Assembly (NCBI GenBank): GCA_024345305.1
Contig: BRON01000015.1
Coordinates: 620,001-684,000 of the forward strand
Reading direction: 5' to 3'
Source: Mrakia gelida
Lineage: Eukaryota; Basidiomycota; Tremellomycetes; Cystofilobasidiales; Mrakiaceae
Length of the DNA stretch: 64,000 nucleotides
Shown here: positions 12,008-23,181 of the stretch, in pieces
Numbering within the stretch: position 1 is the first letter of the stretch
Layout of the letters: each line of letters opens with the position of its first letter
Program-made: the position numbers and the translations under genes
Notes under the pieces: generated by a model
The model's input: the letters and a program-made list of their open reading frames with translations, nothing else
The model's database searches: none
Told to the model about the DNA's origin: nothing

Positions 12008-12082
12008 CGTTCAATGGCCTAGCGGTTAGTTCATAAGACCTTTTGACGAGGACATCTCGGTTGTGAAGCCTTGATCCCTACG
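12008..12082 (+). other. Degenerate tRNA-like sequence
   Basis: TGGCCTAGCGG at 12015-12025 fits a Pol III A box and continues as a D-arm-like stretch. GCCTTGATCCC at about 12068-12078 is a weak B-box match. The bases expected to form the acceptor stem (CGTTCAA at 12008-12014) have no complement at the expected 3' position, and the T stem does not pair. I read it as a tRNA pseudogene or a tRNA-derived promoter, not a working tRNA. Confidence 0.3.
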
Positions 12083-12407
12083 CGGACGACCTTAGAGCAG
12101 CGTCAGCAGGCAAAGGGAGAGTGTGAAAACGCTTTGAATGCAGGAGGAGAGGAAGAGAGCGAAGATCTGCATTTTGCTCCTTTTGGGTGATTTTACGGGC
12201 GACGGAGTTTCAGGCGGAGGGGACCCTGAAAGGTAGGAAGAAGGAGGAAGATCAGCGGGATTGAGCGACGCGTCCTCTCGACCTCGAACGCTTTCATCTC
12301 TGTTCGACAAGGCGCAACAGGTTGAGAAGTAGAGCTCATCGGTCTTCCGAGACCAAGAGATAAGTGGGGTGGAGAGGAGGGTACCTTCGGGATGAGGCAA
12401 AGAGAGA

Positions 12408-12826
12408 GGAGAGCGGAATTGAGAATCAAAAACGAACTGACGGAGACGCGCCGAGCAAGGATGGAACCAGCCTCCTTTCCTTTCCCCTCGCCACACTCCT
12501 TTCGTCTCAAGATCATACTCGTTTCATGTATCGTCTAGCAAGAGGGACATGCCTGTCACAAATCTTGCTCCAAATCGCTCGAAAACGAGCTCAAAACGAG
12601 CTCAACGAAAAAGGCTCGTTTCACAGGTGGGAACATCCTGAGATGGCTGAGTGGCTAAGACGGGAAGGACTTTGACTTTACTGGATCAGTCTAGTGACGG
12701 TACGGCTGGTGGATCAATTGCTTCTTATCGTAGAAACTTTGTCTTCTGAATAGAACGAACGAAACTTGTTGACCGAGGTTTGCTGATGAACCTTCGTCTG
12801 ATGCACAAGTGGGTCTTTTTTGGGTC
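12408..12826 (-). repeat. Dispersed repeat family, copy 3 (inverted)
   Basis: The reverse complement aligns with copies 1 and 2 across nearly their whole length: CCAAAAAAGACCCACTTG at the left end, AAGTTTCTACGATAAG, GATCCACCAGCCGTACCG, TTCCCACCTGTGAAA, GGAGGCTGGTTCC and GGCGCGTCTCCGTCAGTTCG. It is more diverged than copies 1 and 2 are from each other. Its plus strand carries a good tRNA A box, TGGCTGAGTGG (12644-12654), and a weak B box, GGATCAATTGC (12711-12721). It lies between the convergent 3' ends of its neighbours. Confidence 0.7.
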
Positions 12827-13003
12827 AGTGGTCGAGCGTCTTTCACCAAAATCATGAATGGTCGTTAATAAGAATGCGAAAACAGGGATACAGACAACAA
12901 GGAGAAGAAAGCGAAGGAAAACAACACCCTCGTCGCTGGCGCGTCGACTGTTTCTTAATCGAGCCAACTCGTCGTTCTCCTCTCCTCCCCTCGCCGGGAC
13001 GAA

Positions 13004-15345
13004 TCAGAGCCTGGATAAGGAAGAGAAGCCACGAGACCCGTCAGATCTCTCGTCGTCAAAGTCGAAGGCGAGACGCGAGACTCACCTGATAAAGGACTCG
13101 AACGAGAGACGGACTCCCTTCTTCCTCAGCGTCTTCTTCTTCGTAGCGATCCTGTAGGAGGAGAACGAAGTGACGATGAGTCAGAGCCTCGTCGGTGGTT
13201 GAGTGGTTGAGCAAGAAGAGAAGGTTGGAACTCACCGAGCATCAAACCCATCGAGATCGAACCCAGCTCGAACCAAAGCGCTTCGCACCTCCTTCTTCCC
13301 GCACTCAATCAAAGCCTCGAAAGGATCGACTTTCGTCTCCCCACACCCGAAGCACAGGCAGTCTTCAACCCTCCCTCCCACCGACGAACCAACGAAGGGC
13401 TCCTCGTCCCATCCTTCAACTCCTCCCGTAGCTGAAACGCGAAGCACATCGCGTCCGTCTCGACCTTTCCCGACGAGTTGAGCTCGCGTCCCAACGGGGA
13501 GGAGAGGGACGAGGAGTCCGAAGCGATTGATGTTGATGGAGGTGAGGGTATCGACGATGATCTGGAGTCCGCCGAAGACCTGGTAGTCGAGGTAGAGGAG
13601 AGGGTGGGTCGTTTCGAGTTGGTCGAGGCAGGAAGGGGAGCAGGCCAAGGTGAGGTTGAAGGTCGGGAGGTTGGTTAGAGATCCGACGAAGGAGAGGGAT
13701 TTGAGGGGTGAGAGGCTGGTGATGGAGGATGCGAAGACTGAGGTGGTTTCGGACTGCGAGAGAAGAGGAGTAGTGAAGGTCAGTGAGAGGATCTAGGCGG
13801 GACGAGGCAGGGAGGAACGAAACGACTCACCCAGTCTTGACTCCACTTCCCTCCTACGAACTCCAGCTCGTCCAACTTCGAAACCACCGTATGATCGTTG
13901 AGAAGCGTCTCCAACTGTCTCGGATGGACTCGCGTCTCGGGTGCGAAGACCATCTCCATTCGTCGAAGGTCGAACGCGTGTCCTCCTCCAGTCTCTTTGA
14001 GGTACTCGAATCGAAGCGAACGAAAAGCGAACCGATGCCAGTGACCTGCTCCGATATCGGCGAAGACCTTGATGCTCGTTTGTCCGATCCAGAGAGGGAA
14101 GGCAGCTCCTCCTTGGAGACGGAAGGAGGTTTCTTGAGGTACTCCTGGGAGAGGGAAGCGAGATCCTAGACGTGGGCCCAGGACGAGGAGCGTGAACGAC
14201 GAGGCGGCGGGTTGTCGAGCGAGAGCTTCCATCGCCCAGGTGTATCCGAGCGACCGAGACCGACCGTCGACTTCGAGATGAACGCGCTTCATCTCAGGGA
14301 GGAGCTCTCCAGTAAGAGGACCGATCCTGGCCATGGGTTCGACTCGAGGCGTCGAATTCATGTTGGAGTGGTATCGAACCTCCAACGAAGGCAAGGTGAG
14401 CCCGAACGACGAGAAGAGCTCGACCAGCTGCTTGAACGTCGACAGCTTGTTGACCGAGTCTTCCCTTCGAATCAACCCAACGAAGCTCCGGAGGACGAGA
14501 GGACCAGCGGGTCGATTGGAGAGTCGGTCGCGTCGTGGCTTGAGACCGAAGCCGCCTGACTTGGGGATGTCTGATTGATAGCCAACGATGTCGAGGTCGA
14601 GGAGGGTAGGGTGACGGAAGAGGACGTTAAGAAGGTCGTGAGTGATGAGGTGGAAGGGGAAGGTGAAGGAGGTGAGATTCGGGAGACCAGTGAGGAGGGA
14701 GGGAAGTCGAGGTCCATGTTGGATAGCGGGGAGGGAGAGGAAAGCGTCGACGATGGTGAACGACCTGGGAGGAGATAACGATGAGCAGATGAGTCTCAAG
14801 CTTGTGAGTTGATCGAGAGGTGTAGAGCGGTGACTTACCTGACTCTGAAGTTCCAATCGTGGGTGTCGGACGAGTCGAGGAGAAGAGCGAAGAGGGAGTT
14901 GACCTTGGAGTCGTTCCGTTCGAGCTCGTTGGGTTTAGCGATGAGTTGGACGTGTCTGAGGAGGATAGGCATGGCGATCTGGACAAGAGAGAAGAGGAAG
15001 GGATATATGGTCACGAATCAGCGAGTTCGAGGTCAAAAAATCCATGAGAAGGGGAACGGACGAGACGAAGAAGAGAGCAAGTCGAAGCGAGAGCGAGGAG
15101 GAGGTTTAAGTTGTTGTTCGCTTGAATTCCAGCTTCAGCGACCATGTTCAGGACCTCGTTTGGGAAGGAAAGGATATGGGGAGCATTCCTACGATGATGA
15201 AGAGGCTAATGAGAGAGAAGAGCCAGTCAGGTCGAAGGCAGAACGAGTCAAGGGCGCCGAAGAAAGAGAGCAAGGGACGGGAGGGGAGGGGAGGGGGGGA
15301 GGTTGAGCTCACCTGTTTCCCTCTCGTGCTGGAGAGTTCGGACAT
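13004..15345 (-). CDS. F-box protein with LRR-like C-terminal region
   Basis: Multi-exon gene starting MSELSSTRGKQ at 15345. Exon 2 carries the F-box-like segment HILSFPNEVLNMVAEAGIQ followed, across an intron, by IAMPILLRHVQLIAKP. The long exon from about 14784 down to 13830 encodes irregular Leu-rich repeats (LPNLTSFTFPFHLITHDLL, LDELEFVGGKWSQDW). Further exons give SETTSVFASSITSLSPLKS and a Cys-containing segment, and the gene ends RLSFESFIRL with the last codon pair and stop (13004-13006) on a 7-nt final coding piece. F-box proteins of this kind are typically SCF ubiquitin-ligase adaptors; the substrate is unknown. It shares a 362-bp divergent promoter with the STRIPAK gene. Confidence 0.7.
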
Positions 15346-15707
15346 GTCTAGAAGGGACCACTGGATGGCCTGAGCGGTCGATGGGAGTCCGAGGAAGAAC
15401 GAGATCGAGAGTTTGACGGGGTTGAAGTCGAATTTTGATCCGAGTGACGGTTGGCGACAGCAAACAGGGAGGGAGGGAGAGGGAGGAGGAGGTCGAGCTC
15501 ATCGAAGAACTCGTTCGCTCTCCAGGAGGGCCATTTTGGAACGAGATGAAGAAAAAGTCGAAGCGAAGAAGACGTATCTCAGATGAGGGCAAATTGAGTC
15601 ATGAGGATTTACGTGAAGTTTTTTCCAAGTCGCGGGTCGAGGAGACGAAGAGGGAGCTCTGCCTCCTCGTCGACCTCAACCCCTCACCTCCTCCCTCCCT
15701 TCCTTCG
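15346..15707. promoter_or_regulatory. Divergent promoter, F-box / FAR11
   Basis: 362 bases between divergent starts. An in-frame ATG at 15435 would extend the plus-strand protein by 91 mostly charged residues, but 15708 fits the Pro-rich start better. No TATA box or other motif stands out. Confidence 0.45.
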
Positions 15708-18700
15708 ATGATTCTGGACCCTCCCCTCCCTCCTCCTCCTACGACACCCTCAGTCTCCTTCACTCCTCCCCCAGCACCTCCTCCTGCCGACTCTGAAGAC
15801 GTTGCAACTTCGAGCTCTGATGAGCCCGCACCTCGTCAATCGTCCCCTCCAGCTTCCCCTGTTCACATCCTCGCCGCTCCGCTTCCCTCTCCCTCCTCCC
15901 CTCGAGCAATCATAGGAACCTCTTCGCTCTCACCTCGAGCAGGAGTGCCAGGACTTCTTCATCTCACTCCAGGTCCTTCGACCAAAGGAATCCCTCCAAC
16001 AGCAGCTCCTCCTGCTCCCTCGACTCCTTCCCTCCTTCTGCAAGCTCAACCATCTTCCTCGACTCCTCCTCCTCCTTCGATTCCGTCGTCGTTGATTCCT
16101 CCTACTCCTCCTCAACAAGTGAACGGTCTTCCCCCACCGAATGGGAACACCAACGGGATGCCTGCTCTCATAGACAGTATAACTCTAGGTCAGCTCAAGG
16201 CAGCAGCAGCAGTAGCGAAACCCAAGGTCAGTCAGTCGAGGTCACCCGTCACCTTCCTCCCTTCCGTCTCTTGAGCTCATCACCTTCCTCTCACCTTCTC
16301 TCCTTCAACCCAGCCTACTCAATACGACTTCAGATACGAGGACTCGGATACTCTCATGTCGGAACTCCAGGAGTTCTTCTCGTACGACGACGTTCACCAT
16401 CTCGATCGAGCTCTCCTCGCCTTCCAGAGCTCACACGACGAGGACGATCAACCAGGTTCGCTCGAGCTCTCCCTCTCCCGTTTCTGACTTCCTGCTCAAG
16501 CTGACCTTCCTCTCTCTGTATTCCCTCCTAGACTGGACGAAACGAACCCCTCGTCAGAAGTCCACGTTCGTCGAGGGAGAGCTCGAGAAGATGAAGGAAG
16601 GAAGGGACATCGACGCGGCTCTCAAGCTGACCTACATCCTACAAGGTAAGCTCTCTCTCTCTCTCTGCTCTCGAGATCACACCTCTTCGCCAGAGCTCAT
16701 CTTCTCTCCACGTCTCTGCAGGAACCTTCGCCGAAACCACCTCGCCCGAGCATCAACTCCATCTGATCATCGAGAACTCGAGGATCGTGCGGAAAGCTGG
16801 AGGTCTCGCCGTCTTGATCGACTGCCTCAAGGACGCTTCTAAACGACACGATGCTAGCATGTTAGTGGAGCTCTTCTTTTCGTCTTTGCTTTCTGGACTG
16901 ACTGTTTCGCTCTTCTTCCTCGCCCTCAGCTCCTACACGGATCACCTTCGGCGAGACTCGTACGCGTCGACGTCAGAACACAAGGTCGACCTCGGAAGCC
17001 TGAGAGAGGAGATCTCGCTCTACCTGGGAATGATCTACTTTGTCGTGGAGGTTTCGAGAGGGGATGATGATCTGGCGAAGGAGCTGAGTGAGTCCCGCCT
17101 CTCTGCGTGCCACTTTCGAGTCGAACGGAAACTCACCTCGTTCGTTCTTCCCTTCGCAGTGGCTGCTCCCGAACCCTTCGTCGTCTACCTCATGCAGATG
17201 ATCGGGAACCTCAAGGATCGTCAGCAGAGTCGGCATCCCGAAGGATACCCTACGAAACGGGTGAGTTTCGTTCCCGCGTTCGTTTCGAGCTCGAACCTGA
17301 CCCGTCTTCGCTTCTCCGCCCACAGCTCATCCTCCTCACCTGGAAAGTCCTTCTCGCCTGCCTCGGTGGTCTCCGAGACGCTCACAAGGTCACCAAGCTC
17401 TCCCGAGAGATGGCTGGTCTCTCACCCGTCAAGGAAGACTGTTCGGCTCGTTTCCTTTTCGTTCTTCGACGTGTCCTTTCCCTCCTCGTTCTGACCATCT
17501 CTCCTCTTCTCTTCATCAGGGTTCGGTTTCACCAAAGCCTCTCCCTCCGACATCCGTCAATTCAGACAAGAAACCTCCGTCAAATACCCAACCTTCGCTC
17601 CCAAAACCTTCACCGACGGCGTCTCCATCTCAGCTGAGAAACTCGCGGAAGCTCTCTCCCCCATCCCCGTTCGACCTCACTACCACGCTCCTCCCACTTC
17701 TTCCCTCGTCGAAGAGAACTTCACCTCCCTCGTCGGACGGTCGTACGACTACCAGTTCATCAACAAAGGTCAGCCTCAAGTCAACGGAGGGAACGGAAAC
17801 GGAGCTCTCCCTTCAACCCCTGCTCCCTCCCCTCCTCCTTCGCCGAAACCCAAGAAGCAGATGTGGCAAACCGATCCAGCTCGTCCGTTCGTCTTCCCCT
17901 TCTCGACGTCAGCCCACGGAGTCGACACCATGGTCCCCTACGCTATCGACGAGGCCGACAAGCTCTACAAGCAGCACGCTCACGTCAGTTTGGGCCTGTA
18001 CCAGCTTTGGAAGGAGAGGGAGGAGTTCCTGAAGGAGGAGATTGGACTTGGGTCGACGGGGATACTAGGCCTGGGAGTGCCGACTGCGAGTGGGGTGAAG
18101 GTGGAGGGTGGGGTTGAGGGCGAGGAGCCTGAGGTAGAGGAGGAGGGAGGAGGGGACGCGATTCTGAGAGAGTATCGAGAGAAGGATAAGGAGTTTAGGA
18201 AGAAGGAGGAGGAGGCGACTAGGGAGGGAAACTTGAAGGAGGTGAGAGGGATTAGGGAGAAGAGGGAGTCGTTGAAGAAGCTTGAGCGAGTCGAGATGAT
18301 CTACGTGAGTGGACCTTCACTTCGGCGCGTCGTTTTCTCTTCCGCGTCTCTTTCTCCACCCGGGAACGAGTTGCTGACTGCTTCTTTCTCGTTCTGCATT
18401 TGCTCCGATACAGCGAGGTTTGATCCCATCAGCTCTCCCAGCAGCCGTCGTCGTTCTCCTCAAACTCGTCTTCGATTCGGTCCCTCAACCTCCTGCCGCG
18501 CCAGCTCCCCCGAACCCTGCCTATCCTGGAGCTCCCGTCGCTTCCCCAGCAGCTCACGAAGCCGACTTCGAGTTCCGTAAGTTCTTCCATCCTTCCAATC
18601 TCCTTCGCCTTCCTCTCGTCGTTCTGACTCTTCGTCGTCTTCGTTTTCGTCTCGTCGACAGCAGCTGAGGACCTCCCTGCTCCCACTCTGGAGGAGGTCG

Positions 18701-20912
18701 ACGTGATTCGAGAACGAGAGATCGCTTGGAAGGGAGTGTCAGCTATCATCCTGCTGCTGCTGAAGTGGTTCAAGTGCTCTCGTGAGTCATCTCGTCTCAT
18801 CTCTCGAACCAACCCTCGAGCTGATCTCGACCTCCTTCTGTCTTGTTCGTTCGACAGACATCCTCAAGTTCCAGCACATCAGTCAACTCCTCGTCACCAT
18901 GAATTGTCCCGTCGTGATGGTCAAAACCTTCCAGTACCCCGAACCTGTCGAGATTGTCAAAGCGAAGACCGATCTGAGCGAGAAGAAGTGAGTCTCGCCT
19001 CCTCGCTCTCGACCCCTCTTCTCGAAGCTCATCAGACCTCTCCTCCCCCCCACAGCTTCTTCCGCTATTGTCACGTCAACCTCTCTCGCTACCCTCAAAA
19101 AGACCGTCCAGAAGACTCGCTCGCCATCCCAACGACTCGACTCGGAACGCGAGCTGGGTTCGGAGGAGGAGCAGGCAACAAGCATCCTGGAGCGTCGACG
19201 GACGAGGAGGTCGAACTCATCTCAGAGTACTCGTGGAGGAACTTCTTCTCGGCCATCAACAGGACCAAGATCATCCAGAAGCTGCTCAAGGGAAGGTCGG
19301 AGAAGATCTATCAGTTCAATCAGCACAAGCCTTTCGTTCGTCCCTTCTCGCCTTCGCTCCCTTCGCGTCGAGAACGAGAGAGCTGACTCGCTTCCCTCGA
19401 CCTGGCTTTTGCAGAACACGTTCAAGAGGATGCTCAAGGTACCTCATCCGATGTTCCAGCTTCAGGTTCTCAAGATCATCAAGAGTCAGATCCCTCATTA
19501 TGGGAAGAAATGGAAGCAGCGTGAGTCCTCCTTTCGTCTCGTCGTTGTCGAGCTCTCGTTCCCTTTCGTTTCGTCTCACTGACCTCTGAACTCATTTGAA
19601 ACTCGCAGAAAACATGAAGATCGTCACCGCCATCTACCTGAACTGCCGTCCGGATCTTCGAGACGAGTGGCTCACCGTCGGAATGGAGGCTGAGGAGTTG
19701 GTCGAGTCGAGTGTTCGTCCCGTCCCGTCGCATCCTTTCCCTCTTTCTCTTCCCTCTCTTCTTACTAACCCACCCTTCCATTCCTCTCTCCTCTCCCTCC
19801 AGCTCCAAGAACACGCTCTCAAATCCCTTGTCCGCTTCTACCACTCGAAACACTACCCTCAGCAGATCACCAACGAAACTTACGGAACCCTCAACAACCA
19901 TCGTCGCTCCCACTCCGCCAACGGTCCCTCCCACATCAACGGAGGCTTCCCTTCCTCCCCAGCTTCCCACCACCTCCGAAACGCCTCCTCTTCCTCCAGC
20001 CTCAACGCCTCCTCTCCTCTCTCGTCCGGCGACAACGACCTCTTCCCACCGAATCGATCCCACCCTCCCTCGTCCCTCGGCTCGCCTCATCACGCCTCCT
20101 TCCCCGACGAACTCATGGACTCGTGGCAGCACGAGTACGAAGATGTTCTCGACGACGTTTTCGGAACGACGGACGACGGCGAGGGAGGATCGAGAGGAGG
20201 AGGAGGAGGGATGTACGGAAGCGATTGGGGACCTTTGAGTTCGGCTCTGAACGGGCTGGATTTGAACGGCCATGGAGGTGGGAGGTGGCACTTCAACGAT
20301 GGGGAGAGTGGGGATGGGTACAGTGATTCGGAGGTTAGCAGTATTGGGACGATGGGAGAGCTGGGAGAGGATGCGCGGTTGGGAGAGGATAGGGAGAGGG
20401 AGAGTGGGGAGGAGGACGAGGATGATGAGGAGGATGGAGAGGGTGGGGGAGCTGGGGAGGATGAGGATTTCTCGAGAGGGGAGACGGAGGGGAAGGATGA
20501 GGAGGAGGATGGAAAGGTTGATGAGAATACGAACAACTGGGAGGTGAGTCCTTTTCGAGCTTCGAGTTCGAGTTGTCGCGTCGAGTCGTTATTCGATTCG
20601 CGTTCGCTGACTCTTCTCTCCTCCCTCTCCTTCTTCTCGTCTCTCCCTTTCTCCTCCCTTTTCCTTTCACCCTCTCAGCACATGTCCCAAACAACCCTCC
20701 AAGCTATGCCCCGCTCGCCAACAGGCATGCGACGTCGTTCGTCCTCAGGTGGCTCTCCTCTCCGTCCAGTCATGCAAGGGAACGGTGTCGACGGACCTCA
20801 ATCGGACGAGATGGTCCTCGAAGACGAGGAGGAGATGGGTCCGGTGCCGAAGGGTCCTGGTGGGATGGGAGGAGGAGGAGTGGACGAGGTCGAGTTTTTG
20901 TTCGGGATTTGA
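15708..20912 (+). CDS. FAR11: STRIPAK complex subunit, Far11/STRIP1 family
   Basis: Large gene with many short introns. The N-terminal 150 residues are Pro/Ser-rich and disordered. The conserved N1221-type domain follows: QYDFRYEDSDTLMSELQEFF, DWTKRTPRQKSTFVEGELE, HLIIENSRIVRKAGGLAVL, EEISLYLGMIYFVVEV, LILLTWKVLLACLGGLRD and the signature GFTKASPSDIRQFRQE with VKYPTFAP. The second conserved (DUF3402-like) region has ADKLYKQHAHVSLGLYQLWK, ILKFQHISQLLVTMNCPVV, FFRYCHVNLSRY, EYSWRNFFSAINRTKIIQKL and RMLKVPHPMFQLQVLKIIKS. A Ser-rich then strongly acidic tail ends DEVEFLFGI. The family scaffolds the PP2A-striatin STRIPAK complex, controlling hyphal fusion, mating or cell-cycle arrest in fungi. Function here is inferred from these motifs. 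Confidence 0.92.
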
Positions 20913-21195
20913 TCTTCGCGTCTCGATTTGCTTTTGTTCTCCTTCGCTGTGGGAGCGTTCTACGTACGAGCTGCTGCTGGATTGGACTTCGGATACGCGC
21001 GCGTGCTACTTTAGTTTACTACTACTCATGAATTTCACGTCGAAAGAAGTCGCTTCTGGAAAGAAGAGCAATTCGCTCTCACTTTCGTCGCGTCTTTCAA
21101 AGAGCAGTCATCCAGATCCAAACCCTTTCAGCGTACTCGAGATAGCGCAAACCCCATCACGCCTATCCAACGAAGCACCTCTGTGCAGCCCCCTT
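20913..21195. other. Convergent 3' intergenic spacer
   Basis: Short spacer between two convergent stop codons, presumably both 3' UTRs. Nothing else is recognised. Confidence 0.5.
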
Positions 21196-22508
21196 CAGTC
21201 GGTAAAGAACGCCTTCTTCGCCGCGTCAACGAACGCGTCGCTCTTCATCTTCTCGTTCCACCACTTCGTCTTGCACTCCAGATCCTCACTCTCCTTCTCA
21301 GCCTTCACCTGCGCCTGCCTAGCCTCCCAAGCGATCATCTCCTTTGTCCTCCTCGTGAGAGAGTTTCGTCGTACGAACTTGGACTCCTCTGCATCGAGAT
21401 GGCGGTCTTTCCACGCGTTGTGAGGGATCTGGAAAAAAGCAGAGGGTCGAACGAAGCTCGTCAACGTGGGAATGGGAGTGGTAGGAAAAGGGATAGAGAA
21501 AGGGAGAGTTGAGAGAACGTACGATAGGACTCTCGATGACGGGGAAGAGGACGGGAGCTGGAGCGTGCTCGACGACGGGAGGGAGGGTTGGAACTCGTTT
21601 CTCGATGGGAGCGTAGGATGAGCAGATGGGCGTTCCGAAGAAGCTGTGCCGACGGTGGAGGAGTTTGGGTTTCTGTGAAGAGGGGTCGTTGATCAGGGAG
21701 AGGGACGGACCGGAAGGAAACAACAGCAAGATTGGAGCGCGTCGAACGTGGGATGACTGCGATTCCATCTGCGTCCATCAAAGGCTCGAAGGGAAGAAGA
21801 CCATGAGGAACAGGGTAGGGAAGAGGCGTATCGTGCACTTGCTCGATGAGGGATCTCTGATGAACGGAAGGTGGAACAAAAGGGAGAGGTCAGACCGAGA
21901 ACAAGACGCGTCGCGTTGGAGTCAAAAGCGAACTCACCCTTCGAAGTCGGCCTTCTTCCATTTTGAACTCAATCGGAAGTGGTCTGGTGCTCCAGTCAAC
22001 GATTAAGACCTAAGAGGAGGAAAACTTTAAGGTTCAAGAACAGATCTGAAGAGCGTGAAGGAAGATCGCGTACCTGATCGGAATCCGCCGACGGGCTCGA
22101 GGCTGTGAGGTTGGTGGATTGCGAGGAGGAGGAAGAGCAGGAAGGCTTGCTCGACCAAGGAGTTTAACATCGAGATATCAGTCAGCTCTGATGTACGAGA
22201 AGAGAATAGTCGAAAATGTACGAACGAGGGGAGAAGGCGACGACGACGAAAAGGAGGACGAGAGCTCGTCGCCGTCCGACTCGAGTTTGCCGTTCAAACC
22301 GCGGCTCTGTAGAAGGGGAGACAAGTCAGCGGAGAGATAGGCTGAGATATATAAATGTTAGGTGACTCAAGATTCCAGTTCCGGGCTCCTTCTTCGCGAA
22401 AGGGCTCTTCAACTTGAGCGAGAGGACGGTGAGTCGACGCGTAAGGAGGTTGCTTCGAGGTTTGGGAGGAGTTGAGAAACCCTGAACATGGCCAGACTCG
22501 CACGACAT
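21196..22508 (-). CDS. Predicted type II single-pass membrane protein, unrecognised
   Basis: The model starts MSCESGHVQGFSTPP at 22508. A Lys/Arg-rich cytosolic segment (LKLKSPFAKKEPGTGIL) joins across a short intron to KPRFERQTRVGRRR and one hydrophobic helix, ALVLLFVVVAF. The rest is predicted lumenal or external: SSPSADSDQVLIVDWSTRP, PLPIEFKMEEGRLRR, QVHDTPLPYPVPHGLLPFEP, KPKLLHRRHSFFGTPICSSY, and a charged, helical C-terminus (EMIAWEARQAQVKAEKESED) ending KKAFFTD. Exon phases agree at the joins I checked. The donor before KPKLLHRR is non-standard, and the start exon was chosen only because it keeps frame. The topology resembles Golgi glycosyltransferases, but no catalytic motif is recognised. 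Confidence 0.5.
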
Positions 22509-23181
22509 GCTGAAGGGGGAGATAAGAGTGAGGCTCGGTGGTGTAGAGGGTGGGAAGAGGGTGGACGTTCTGGGAAAAGGAAGGCGAAGGTGTGAGCTCG
22601 AAAAGGTTGGGATCCGAGTTTGAGCCGCCACAAGTCCCGTTCGAGAAGTTGAAGAGAGGGGAGCGAAGTTCTGCTTCGATATCGATAACTACCAAGTCGA
22701 TAGTGCTCGGCTTTCTGGACAATCCTTGTGAAGGGCGTACGCGCTGGATGGGAAAAAGTCCAGAAGAGAGGGGAGGGACGGGAGACGGAGCCGAGAAGAG
22801 ACGCGTTGTTTATCTTCCTCTGCACCCTCGAGAACAAGAAGAACATGCTCGGAAAGCGGTCGCGAAGGGCGATCCAACCATCTGATGTATAGCCCTAACG
22901 TGGGACGGCAAATTTTCCTGGCTGGAGAAGAGAGAAAGCACTTTGGTTTCGATCACCGGAGAAACTGGGGACCGTCGGGCATCTTTCCTTTCCCTCCCAA
23001 CCATCAGCCTCTTCCCTCCTTCCCCATCTGGATCTCTTTCTCCCTTCTCGTCTAGACCTCCTCGGTTACACCCTCTCCATCTCCTGTCCATCCCCTGAAG
23101 TTGCTGGCTTGCTTCCGGCCTTGTAGGCTCCCCTGGCGTCAGCCCACCCTCCCCTCCCCCCCCCCCCTCCCTCGCCCACTC
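22509..23181. promoter_or_regulatory. Divergent upstream region with a 12-C run
   Basis: About 670 bases between the start of the type II membrane gene (minus) and the next gene (plus). It has a run of 12 C at 23156-23167, only 14 bases before the plus-strand ATG. Alternative open frames on the minus strand up to about 22880 could represent an additional 5' exon, which I could not join convincingly. Confidence 0.4.

Larger units (their letters stand above)
11431..13003. other. Gene-poor convergent intergenic region
   Basis: About 1.57 kb between the 3' ends of the membrane-protein gene (plus) and the F-box gene (minus). It holds the inverted dispersed-repeat copy (12408-12826), a tRNA-like sequence (about 12008-12082) and a GC-rich palindromic patch near 11620-11650 (GGCCGGCCGTCGACGCGTCGA). 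No protein-coding gene is supported. Confidence 0.6.

Noticed and set aside
12644..12721. Working class II tRNA
   Set aside because: A and B boxes are spaced plausibly, but acceptor and T stems do not pair; it is better explained as part of the dispersed repeat.
21839..22877. Longer 5' model for the type II membrane gene using upstream frames (for example from 22877 or 22722)
   Set aside because: The competing upstream frames conflict and need poor splice sites; only the 22508 start keeps clean phases.
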